The translations under genes were made by a program, and so were the position numbers. Positions 1-6,500 of a DNA stretch of 29,766 nucleotides are shown here, piece by piece. Numbering within the stretch: position 1 is the stretch's first letter; the number at the start of each line of letters is the position of its first letter. This stretch comes from Gammaproteobacteria bacterium. Lineage in GTDB: Bacteria; Pseudomonadota; Gammaproteobacteria; Natronospirales; REEB76. The notes beneath the pieces are model-generated. The model was not told the DNA's origin. It was given only the letters and a program-made list of their open reading frames with translations, and did no database searches. Location of the stretch: assembly GCA_028871235.1 (NCBI GenBank), contig JAGWNO010000005.1:1-29766 (forward strand), in the 5' to 3' direction.

Positions 1-299
1 GTGCCGGTGGCGCCGCGCATCTGCCCGGCATGGCCGCCGCCAAGACCCCGCTGCCGGTGCTGGGAGTACCGGTGAAATCCAAAACCCTGAAAGGTCTCGA
101 CTCACTGCTGTCCATGGTGCAGATGCCGGCGGGCATCCCGGTAGGCACGCTCGCCATCGGCGAAGCGGGCGCAGTGAATGCAGCGCTGCTGGCCGCCGCC
201 ATCCTCGGCAACAAGTTCCCGGATATCCGCAAACGGCTGGACGACTACCGCCGCGCCCAGACCGAAGCGGTACTCAATAATCCCGATCCGTCCAAGTAA
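1..299 (+). CDS. purE: N5-carboxyaminoimidazole ribonucleotide mutase PurE (3' part)
   Basis: PurE moves the carboxyl group of N5-CAIR to make CAIR in de novo purine synthesis, in the cytoplasm. The reading frame is open from base 3 to the TAA at 297-299, so about 98 C-terminal residues are visible and the start lies outside the window. The visible part opens with AGGAAHLPGM and continues with KTPLPVLGVPV, LDSLLSMVQMP and GIPVGTLAIG. These are the conserved class I PurE substrate-binding segments, including the GGAAHLPG loop. The end, with AALLAAAILG and a short charged tail, is where PurE normally stops. purK follows 70 bp downstream on the same strand, the usual purEK pairing, and no terminator-like hairpin lies between them, so co-transcription is likely. 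Confidence 0.96.
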   Translation, partial: AGGAAHLPGMAAAKTPLPVLGVPVKSKTLKGLDSLLSMVQMPAGIPVGTLAIGEAGAVNAALLAAAILGNKFPDIRKRLDDYRRAQTEAVLNNPDPSK

Positions 300-369
300 T
301 CGCGTCCCCGGATAGTCCGGTCTATTTGTCATTCGCGGCAGGCGTCGTATTTTCTGATATGGACACGAT

Positions 370-1500
370 ATGAGTACAGCGACGAGATATCCCACCGGCG
401 CCACGCAGACGGCCCAAAAAATCGGCATAGTCGGCGCAGGCCAGCTGGGCCGCATGTTGGCGCTCGCCGGTTACCCGCTGGGACTGAAGTTCGTGTTCCT
501 GGACAAGAGCGCCGATGCGCCCGGTGGCCAGGTGGGCGCCATCATCCCCGGCGAGTTCAGCGATGCGCAGAAGCTCGGTGAACTCGCTGCTGCTGTGGAT
601 GTGCTCACTTACGACGTGGAAAACGTGCCGGTGGAGGCCCTGGGTGACATCCCCAGGCACAAGCTCTTCCTGCCGCCGGTGGCGGCGCTCGCCACCGGCC
701 AGGATCGACTGGCGGAGAAAAACCTGTTCCGTGAACTGCGCATCCCCACACCCAAATTCCGCACCGTCGGCAGCATGCCGGAACTGGAACAGGCCATCCA
801 GGAGATCGGTTATCCGGCGGTACTCAAGACGCGGCGACTGGGCTACGACGGCCGCGGCCAGCGGCTGATCAGCAGCCCCGCGGAACTCGGCAGTGCCTTC
901 AACGCCCTGGGCGGCGTACCGCTGATCCTCGAGGAGTTCATCGCGTTCGAGCGCGAGGTATCGGTCATCGGCGTACGCAATCGCAGCGGCGAGACCGCCT
1001 TCTATCCCATCGCCGAGAACCTGCACAGCGATGGCATCCTGCGCCATACCATCGCCCCCTGTGTCGACAAACAGCTGCAGAAACCCGCCGAAAGTTACGC
1101 CCGCCGCGTGATGCATCACTTCGACTACGCCGGCGTACTGACCATAGAATTCTTCGTGAGGCAGGGCCGGCTAATCGCCAACGAGACCGCGCCGCGGGTG
1201 CATAACTCCGGTCACTGGACCATCGAAGGCGCGGTCACCAGCCAGTTCGAGAACCACCTCCGCGGCATCCTGGACCTGCCGCTGGGTGATACCTCGGCAT
1301 TGGGATATGCCGCCATGGTGAACTTCATCGGCGAGCTGCCGCCGCCCGCGACTGTGCTGGCGATCGCCGGAGCGCACTACCACGATTACGGCAAACAGCC
1401 GCGGCCCGGCCGCAAGTTGGGGCACGCCACCCTGGTGTGCAAGACGCGCAAGCAGCTGCTGGCGCAGCTGCGGAAACTGCCGGGTGCCGTGCGCACATGA
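370..1500 (+). CDS. purK: 5-(carboxyamino)imidazole ribonucleotide synthase PurK
   Basis: PurK is an ATP-grasp enzyme that carboxylates AIR with bicarbonate and ATP, giving the N5-CAIR that PurE uses. The protein is 376 aa, within the usual family range. Residues 18-28 read IGIVGAGQLGR, the nucleotide-fold start of the family. VLKTRRLGYDGRGQ and the EEFIAFEREVSVI segment are ATP-grasp landmarks. NETAPRVHNSGHWTIEGAVTSQFENHLR is the metal- and phosphate-binding end of the active site. The ATG at 370 was chosen because an upstream ATG at 359 meets a stop after four codons. The first 17 residues precede the fold and look like a short family-variable extension. It lies 70 bp after purE and probably shares its mRNA. 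The 57 bp to the next, convergent gene hold no clear terminator. Confidence 0.96.
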   Translation: MSTATRYPTGATQTAQKIGIVGAGQLGRMLALAGYPLGLKFVFLDKSADAPGGQVGAIIPGEFSDAQKLGELAAAVDVLTYDVENVPVEALGDIPRHKLFLPPVAALATGQDRLAEKNLFRELRIPTPKFRTVGSMPELEQAIQEIGYPAVLKTRRLGYDGRGQRLISSPAELGSAFNALGGVPLILEEFIAFEREVSVIGVRNRSGETAFYPIAENLHSDGILRHTIAPCVDKQLQKPAESYARRVMHHFDYAGVLTIEFFVRQGRLIANETAPRVHNSGHWTIEGAVTSQFENHLRGILDLPLGDTSALGYAAMVNFIGELPPPATVLAIAGAHYHDYGKQPRPGRKLGHATLVCKTRKQLLAQLRKLPGAVRT

Positions 1501-1557
1501 TCGACTCAGATTAGCGCTGACCAGGTTGATGCAGTCTGCCCTGCACCGGTGCGGAAT

Positions 1558-1860
1558 TCAGCCGCTGCTCCGATGGCTGCGATAGGCAGTAAGCAGTGCA
1601 CCCAGGCGTTCATCGAATTCCCGCCACAGTTCACTGCCGTCCCCCCGCCAGCCGCCAGCGTGCAGCAACTTCTCCACCACCACCCTCACCTGTACCAGCA
1701 CCACGATCGGACAAGCGTCAAAACGCTCAATGTCCATGGCCAGCTGTACATCGTCTTCGCGGCACAGTGCCGCACGTGCCACTTCGGCTACCGTGAGGTG
1801 ATATTGCAGAAGAAGATCCGCGAGCATCGTCACGGTATTGTCGGTTGCCATGAGCGCCAT
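1558..1860 (-). CDS. small hypothetical protein, possibly helix-turn-helix-like
   Basis: I do not recognise this gene. It would encode about 100 aa, acidic and Ala/Val/Leu-rich, with no signal peptide or membrane segment. Residues near the N-terminus (LLQYHLTVAEVARAALCRE) resemble the two helices of a small helix-turn-helix, but this is only pattern-level. The C-terminal half (VRVVVEKLLHAGGW, then ELWREFDERLGALL) looks helical. Three starts are possible: TTG at 1872, ATG at 1860 and ATG at 1851. I chose 1860, preceded by CAGGGAAAC, although the Shine-Dalgarno is close; 1851 has better spacing. It diverges from the XRE gene at 1990 and has a good sigma-70-like promoter at 1940-1968. It converges with purK. 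The divergent layout suggests it is controlled by the XRE protein. Confidence 0.6.
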   Translation of the reverse strand: MALMATDNTVTMLADLLLQYHLTVAEVARAALCREDDVQLAMDIERFDACPIVVLVQVRVVVEKLLHAGGWRGDGSELWREFDERLGALLTAYRSHRSSG

Positions 1861-1939
1861 GTTTCCCTGCAATTCATGCGCAGCCGCCTCAGAGTGTCAC
1901 CATGGCCGCATGTATAGAAAATATTTACGCTGTTCGTCC

Positions 1940-1968
1940 AGTATTTCTTTCCTTCCGGCGCTTGTCAA
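1940..1968 (-). promoter_or_regulatory. sigma-70-like promoter for the small gene at 1558-1860
   Basis: Read on the minus strand, TTGACA (1963-1968) is followed by a 17-bp spacer and AATACT (1940-1945). The -35 is a perfect consensus and the -10 matches at four of six positions. It points at the 100-aa gene, leaving a leader of about 70 nt. The -35 lies inside the 13-bp palindrome at 1959-1971. Confidence 0.5.
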
Positions 1969-1971
1969 GCG
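1959..1971. promoter_or_regulatory. 13-bp perfect palindrome, candidate operator
   Basis: CGCTTGTCAAGCG is a perfect palindrome with a one-base centre, in the 129-bp gap between the divergent genes at 1860 (minus) and 1990 (plus). It covers the -35 of the minus-strand promoter. It also lies between a possible plus-strand -10 (TAAACT, 1976-1981) and a poor -35. XRE repressors commonly bind such dyads in their own divergent promoter, so this is the best operator candidate for the product of the neighbouring gene. No second copy was seen in the gap. Confidence 0.45.
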
Positions 1972-1989
1972 TCCCTAAACTAACCAGCT

Positions 1990-2337
1990 ATGAGCATCCA
2001 CCTGCGCATCCGGCAGGCCCGTCTGCAGGCGGGCCTGTCTCAAAGCCAGCTTGCACGACTGATGGATGTGTCGCGCAGTGCCTGCAATCAATGGGAATCC
2101 GGTGCAGGTCCGGCTCCGCGCCGTGAGCGGCTTGCCCGGCTTGCGCAATTGCTCAGCGTGCAGTACGAATGGCTCGCCACCGGCGCCGGCACTGCACAAC
2201 CCTCGGCCGTCAAGGAAAGCCGCGGACATTACGCGCCGGTGTTAACGCCCGATCAACAGGAATTGCTGGAGATCTATCGCGCCATGACGCCCAAGCGACG
2301 CCGTGCATTGCTCGACTTCCTGCGCGCGCCGCGTTGA
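1990..2337 (+). CDS. XRE-family helix-turn-helix transcriptional regulator
   Basis: A 115-aa Cro/C1-type DNA-binding protein. Residues 5-63 form the HTH_3 fold: RIRQARLQAGLSQSQLARLM, then VSRSACNQWESG (recognition helix and the conserved WE.G turn), then RLARLAQLLSVQYEWLATG. The rest (LTPDQQELLEIYRAMTPKRRRALLDFL) is a short helical tail seen in small chromosomal XRE regulators and probably serves dimerisation. No peptidase or ligand domain is present. The ATG at 1990 has no Shine-Dalgarno. A weak -10 (TAAACT) would start transcription within a few bases of the ATG, so a leaderless mRNA is possible. It diverges from the unknown small gene and probably represses it and itself through the palindrome at 1959-1971. 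The target is unknown. Confidence 0.88.
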   Translation: MSIHLRIRQARLQAGLSQSQLARLMDVSRSACNQWESGAGPAPRRERLARLAQLLSVQYEWLATGAGTAQPSAVKESRGHYAPVLTPDQQELLEIYRAMTPKRRRALLDFLRAPR

Positions 2338-2465
2338 GCGCAGCAGCACATCGCCCAGCATGCTGCACTACGAAGTGAATTCGCCCCTGGATCCGAAAAT
2401 CAAATACTTCGTGCCAAGCTGCTGAAAACGGGTCTTTCGGCAGCCTGCCACATGAGCCCATCTCT

Positions 2466-2502
2466 TCACTCCCCTCTTCCCCTCCGGGGAAGAGGGGAGT
2501 GA
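2466..2502. repeat. perfect 17-bp inverted repeat, hairpin between convergent genes
   Basis: The arms TCACTCCCCTCTTCCCC (2466-2482) and GGGGAAGAGGGGAGTGA (2486-2502) are exact reverse complements around a 3-base loop. The element sits between the 3' ends of the XRE gene (plus) and the FN3/PKD gene (minus). A bidirectional transcription stop is plausible, but there is no clear T-run on either side. Long, perfect, pyrimidine/purine-strand-biased arms also suit a dispersed intergenic repeat. Confidence 0.7.
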
Positions 2503-2527
2503 GTCCTCCCTCAGACTTCGGCGCAGC

Positions 2528-4033
2528 TCAGTCGTTATCCCCGGAGGAAGTACCGCGTACGAACAGCACCAGGTCGCCACGCTGGAGCGTGCCGCTGTAG
2601 CTGCCCGCAGCCGCACCCGAAAGTTGGATGGAGAAAGTATCCAGTCCGGACCCGGACGGGCCATTGTCACAGCCGCTGGCTGCGAATGACACGCTACCGC
2701 CCTGCTCTTCCAGCGTTCCCGTACCGGAGAAACTCACGCAATTGCCGAGGCGGCTGAAACCCGAAATGGCTTTGGTGCTGAATTCAACATTGTGCGTCTT
2801 GTCTTTCCAGTGGAAACGTCCGGTATTGACCGAGGTCACGTCACGATCAAAGCGACCCATATCGCCGGCCACATCCACAGGGACGGTTCCGCTGCCGCGC
2901 ATCTCCTGTGCGCCGGCCGGTGCCATTTGCACATCGATGCGCATGCTCGATGTGTTCTTGCTCGCCAGACCTTTGCTGTCCGTGACGGTCAGCGTTGCCT
3001 CGTATTCACCGCTCTGCGGATAGGCGTGCGAGACCACGGGGCTCGACTGCGTCACCGGAGTGCTGCGGTCGCCGAAGTCAAAGGCATACTGGGCGACGCT
3101 GTCGCCGTCCGGGTCATAGGAACCGGAACCGTCGAATTGCACCCTGAGCGGCGCCGCTCCGGAGGTCGGACTGGCGGCAAGCGCAGCGACGGGCGGATCG
3201 TTCGGCTTGCAGCTGGCGTTGCCGACCAGCGTATAGCTGCCGTTCACGGTCGTATCCGTCGTCTGCAGTACCCCCGTGCCGGAACCGCCGGCGAGCAGCT
3301 GGGTGGTGGCATGCACCTGCTGCAGGACATTACCGGCCACAAGTCCTCCGACATTGGCGTCCTCCGCCACCAGGCGGATGGTGCCGTCGGCACTGTAACC
3401 GCTGTCGGAATCCAGAGCGCCGTCGACCACGTCATCGGAGCCCGAGGGACCGGTGGCCACATGCCCATATTCAAACGCCGGCGTGCCTTGGGCATTGGCG
3501 GTATTCATGTCCACAAAGTAAGTGGTCCCGTCCGGCGCCGCAAAATACGCCTTCCAACAGGCATTGGCCGGCAGGATGCTGAGATCCTGGACCTTGAGCG
3601 TGAACACCAGCCGTTGCGAACCATCGGTGAAATACGGCTCGGCGATCGCGAGGGACTGGATGTCCATCTCGGTGTTCGCCGGTGCTCCCGCCTGATCGCC
3701 GCTCGGATCGGTAACTACCGTCAGGCCCGGCGGCCGGCAGGGACTCGGCGGCAGGACCGGCTGCGCGGCGGCAAGCTCGTTGCCGCGCGGGCCTTCGCCG
3801 GCGCTGTTGAGGGCGCTGATCTCGTAGTAATAGACCGCGCCGGTCGGGGGCGGCAGCGCACTCGCGTCCGTATAGGCGGTCTTGGAGCCGTTGAGCGTCG
3901 CCAGCAAGGTTTCCGCCCCGCTCGCCGTGCCGCGATAAACGCGGTAACCGCTGATGGGGGCGCCGCCGTCGTCCGGCGCCTGCCAGGCGAGCTGCACCGC
4001 ACCGCTCACATCCTGACTGGCGGAATCGAACAC
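2528..4033 (-). CDS. FN3/PKD-domain protein, apparently 5'-truncated
   Basis: The frame encodes up to 501 aa. Residues 8-90 are a fibronectin type III domain (VQLAWQAPDDGGAPISGYRVYRG ... YYYEISALNSAGEG, cited in parts). Residues about 100-270 form a beta-rich module starting near VVTDPSGDQ. Residues 281-370 are a PKD domain (PVAALAASPTSGAAPL, FDGSGSYDPDGD, FDFGD, YEATLTVTDSKG). A beta-rich C-terminal module follows. These are all extracellular-type domains, yet there is no signal peptide. The frame opens at a GTG without a Shine-Dalgarno, roughly where the first strand of FN3 should be, and upstream codons back to a TAG do not look like FN3. I infer loss of the 5' end of a longer secreted protein, perhaps a peptidase or adhesin. 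It lies 207 bp downstream of the S53 gene, beyond that gene's terminator. It could still be a functional gene with an unusual start. Confidence 0.65.
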   Translation of the reverse strand: MFDSASQDVSGAVQLAWQAPDDGGAPISGYRVYRGTASGAETLLATLNGSKTAYTDASALPPPTGAVYYYEISALNSAGEGPRGNELAAAQPVLPPSPCRPPGLTVVTDPSGDQAGAPANTEMDIQSLAIAEPYFTDGSQRLVFTLKVQDLSILPANACWKAYFAAPDGTTYFVDMNTANAQGTPAFEYGHVATGPSGSDDVVDGALDSDSGYSADGTIRLVAEDANVGGLVAGNVLQQVHATTQLLAGGSGTGVLQTTDTTVNGSYTLVGNASCKPNDPPVAALAASPTSGAAPLRVQFDGSGSYDPDGDSVAQYAFDFGDRSTPVTQSSPVVSHAYPQSGEYEATLTVTDSKGLASKNTSSMRIDVQMAPAGAQEMRGSGTVPVDVAGDMGRFDRDVTSVNTGRFHWKDKTHNVEFSTKAISGFSRLGNCVSFSGTGTLEEQGGSVSFAASGCDNGPSGSGLDTFSIQLSGAAAGSYSGTLQRGDLVLFVRGTSSGDND

Positions 4034-4195
4034 GTGACGAAATCGTGGCGAACTTCTTTGCGGTGATTTGAAAAAACCGCGTCCTTGGTACCGTCGTACT
4101 TTCTACAGGCGATGTGGCTTTCGTGCCCGACGATTCCCCGCTATTACAGATACTGCTTCCCGTTGCCGGACGTTCCCACGCAGTACCCATAAAAC

Positions 4196-4220
4196 GACGG
4201 GCGGCCACCGGCCGCCCGTC
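4196..4220 (-). terminator. Rho-independent terminator of the S53 peptidase gene
   Basis: On the minus strand, GACGGGCGGCC, a 3-base loop and GGCCGCCCGTC form a perfect 11-bp GC-rich stem, followed by GTTTTA. It begins about 20 nt after the peptidase stop codon. The T-run is short but the stem is strong. It separates the peptidase from the FN3/PKD gene downstream. Confidence 0.75.
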
Positions 4221-4240
4221 CCGCAGCGTCATGCTGCAAT

Positions 4241-6199
4241 TCAGTTATCCTGGAACTGCTGGAGCGTATCGGCGAAGTTCGCCCAGTTGGGCACGCCCAC
4301 TCCCGCTGCCGGCTCGTAGCCGCGGCGGCCGTGGTAGAACCAGTTATCGCCCGTCACGATGTCGCGCAGGGGGGCGCGCCGCGGACCATAGGCCTCGCCG
4401 CTCTGCACCAGGAAATACAGCAGCGGATCGAGGAAACCGACCCGCTGACCCACATCCTGGTTGACCACCGCCATGGAGCCGGCCAGTTGCGGCGCCACGA
4501 AACTGGTGCCACCGAAGAAAGTCAGGACTCCGAAGCCGCTGGTACTCGAGGTGTACTCGATGATGTAACCGGTTTCCGGATCCGCGTTCATGGACACATC
4601 CGGCACGTTGCGGCCCGGGAAATTGGCCGGCAGGGTGAAATAGGTCACCGGCGGGTTCTGCGTGTAGTCGATGAGCGTCTGGTTGGGCTGACTGCGACGC
4701 ACGCCGTCCACATCATCTTGATACCAGGGCTTGCGGAAGTACACGCTCACGCCGCCGCCGCCGCCGACCGGGAAGATGCCGCAGCTTACCGGATCGAACC
4801 CCAGCTGCTGGCACAGGCCGGTGAGGTAATCCCACCCCCACACCTGCTCGCGCGCGATGTTGACGGTGAAAATGGTGCTGGGACCGATCAGGAACTGCTG
4901 GGCGCCCGGCAAGGTAGTGCCGCCCGCCGCCGTGATGAACGGATCGGACGCCGGCGAATCCACCGACAGCACCTTGGAGAAGAAAGGCACGGGCAGCACC
5001 TGGCTGTTGTTGGCATCATAGGCGCCCGCGTCACCGGCGGCAGCGAAAAAGCTCTGTCCCTGGACGGCCGCCTCGGTGAAGATGTCCCGCATGGCCTGCA
5101 GTACCGTAGTCTGGTTGCCGGTGACCGGATCGGTGCCGTTGATGACCGAATCGAAATACTCCCATTCACCCCAGCTCACGGACACGGTGCCGGCGGCATT
5201 GTCGCCGGCAGCCTGGGCGAAGGCGTCCAGGAACCCCTGGTTGGTGTTGGGCGCCTGGTAAACGATGATGTTGGCGCCGGGCGCCAGGCCTCCGGACTGC
5301 TCCACGTCGAGCGTGGTCTCGACCGAGCCCGAACTGTCGCTGGGTGCGCCGGGACCGCCATCTATATTCACCACGCTGATGCGGTTGGGGTTGACGTTCA
5401 GCCCCAGATCGCTCCAGTAATGAAAGGCATCGCTGGGAGTGAACGCGGCGAGCGTCACGATACCGATGGTCTGGCCGGTGCCGTCATAGCCGCGGTCGTA
5501 GAGCGGCTGCAGGTTGTAGTAATGCGCGGCATCGGTGACGGTCCACTGGCCGGGTGGATCACAAGTATAGCTGCCGCACAGCGCCGCGCTTTCCTTGACC
5601 GACATCCCCATGCCGAGTTGCAGGGACCGCATCTTGTGCAGGGGCCGGTAACGCGGACGGCTGTCGAGGCCGATGACCGCCTGCACGCTGCCATTCAGAC
5701 TGAACGGCAGCACCGGCGCGGAGCTGGGCGCATGGAACTGCACCGCCGGCACATCATCATAGGATGGCCGTTCATAATCATGCATGCTGGTGTGGAAGGC
5801 GCTGTCAACATCTTGTGCCGCAGCGCTCACCTTGAGCAGCGTGCCGTTGCCATACACCTTGATGACCTTGAACCCCATGGCGGCCAGCTGCTGCCTGACC
5901 GCGGCCAGCTGCTCCGCGCCGGGAGCGAAGCGGGCGCGGAATTCCCGCTGACTGAGAAACCGGTGGAATTGCGCGCTGTGCGGATCATACAGTTGCTGCA
6001 CCAGCGCGCTGAGCCCGGCGGCATCGCGCAGCTTGAGCGCCACGGTGAAGACAAGCGGCTTGGCGGGACTCTGCTGCGCGCTCATATCGCCCAGGTCGAT
6101 CGCCCTGGGCTCATGGGCGCGTGGATACGGAACACCCGCCCAGGCAAGCGGCATGGCCAGCAGTGTCATTGCGATGAAAAACAGTTTGAAGCGCAACAT
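4241..6199 (-). CDS. secreted S53 (sedolisin/kumamolisin-type) serine-carboxyl peptidase
   Basis: This is an exported endopeptidase, made as a proenzyme and usually active at acid pH in this family. The protein is 652 aa. Residues 1-22 are a signal peptide (MLRFKLFFIAMTLLAMPLAW then AG). Residues about 47-185 match the pro-kumamolisin activation domain, and the catalytic domain runs from about 210 to 645. Visible catalytic residues are Glu294 and Asp298 (SVETTLDVE), oxyanion Asp390 (FFAAAGDAG) and Ser566 (FFGGTSFVAPQ). The C-terminal calcium site is present at DIVTGDNW (613-620). The ATG at 6199 was chosen because AAGGGGGG lies about 8 nt upstream and the signal peptide follows; the frame continues upstream, but through the promoter. 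The gene stands alone, with a promoter at 6282-6310 and a terminator at 4196-4220. It probably serves extracellular protein use or defence. Confidence 0.93.
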   Translation of the reverse strand: MLRFKLFFIAMTLLAMPLAWAGVPYPRAHEPRAIDLGDMSAQQSPAKPLVFTVALKLRDAAGLSALVQQLYDPHSAQFHRFLSQREFRARFAPGAEQLAAVRQQLAAMGFKVIKVYGNGTLLKVSAAAQDVDSAFHTSMHDYERPSYDDVPAVQFHAPSSAPVLPFSLNGSVQAVIGLDSRPRYRPLHKMRSLQLGMGMSVKESAALCGSYTCDPPGQWTVTDAAHYYNLQPLYDRGYDGTGQTIGIVTLAAFTPSDAFHYWSDLGLNVNPNRISVVNIDGGPGAPSDSSGSVETTLDVEQSGGLAPGANIIVYQAPNTNQGFLDAFAQAAGDNAAGTVSVSWGEWEYFDSVINGTDPVTGNQTTVLQAMRDIFTEAAVQGQSFFAAAGDAGAYDANNSQVLPVPFFSKVLSVDSPASDPFITAAGGTTLPGAQQFLIGPSTIFTVNIAREQVWGWDYLTGLCQQLGFDPVSCGIFPVGGGGGVSVYFRKPWYQDDVDGVRRSQPNQTLIDYTQNPPVTYFTLPANFPGRNVPDVSMNADPETGYIIEYTSSTSGFGVLTFFGGTSFVAPQLAGSMAVVNQDVGQRVGFLDPLLYFLVQSGEAYGPRRAPLRDIVTGDNWFYHGRRGYEPAAGVGVPNWANFADTLQQFQDN

Positions 6200-6500
6200 G
6201 AGCGACCCCCCCTTCTGAGATACGGGTTCGGAATCCCACTGCTCGGTGATGAACAACACGAGTGAAATCCCCCCGGGAAAGTTAATACTCCCCGGGTCTG
6301 GCAGTGTCAACTGCCGGGCTGTTATAAATTGTCGCTCAGATATCAGTGAACAGTTTCACCCTTGCCGATCCAGCGCAATCTGAAATTCATCCAAATCAAC
6401 AAGATGAATACATGACTTCACGAATTTAATCACCGGTACTCGCATCGCACACAGGTTTGCTGGCGTACCCGCGTCAAACCCGGAGTCGGTTCAAGCGGGC
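6200..6500. other. 301-bp gene-free region upstream of the S53 peptidase gene
   Basis: This gap separates the 3' end of tldD from the 5' end of the peptidase gene. It is clearly more AT-rich than its surroundings around 6320-6440. It holds the peptidase promoter and a pair of CCCCGGG motifs (6271-6277 and 6290-6296). I see no gene, RNA gene or strong terminator for tldD in it. Confidence 0.6.
6282..6310 (-). promoter_or_regulatory. sigma-70-like promoter of the S53 peptidase gene
   Basis: On the minus strand, TTGACA (6305-6310) is a perfect -35. A 17-bp spacer and TATTAA (6282-6287) as -10 follow, placing the start of transcription about 75 nt before the ATG at 6199. Two CCCCGGG copies (6271-6277 and 6290-6296) flank the -10, 19 bp apart, and could bind a regulator. 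Confidence 0.65.

Noticed and set aside
4331..6265. 644-aa plus-strand open frame opposite the S53 peptidase
   Set aside because: It is the complement of a gene with complete catalytic residues and signal peptide. The antisense protein is rich in His, Arg and Gly with no domain, an effect of GC-rich codon structure.
6200..6310. Longer start for the S53 peptidase
   Set aside because: The extension overlaps the -35 and -10 elements and would hide the signal peptide. The ATG at 6199 has a strong Shine-Dalgarno.
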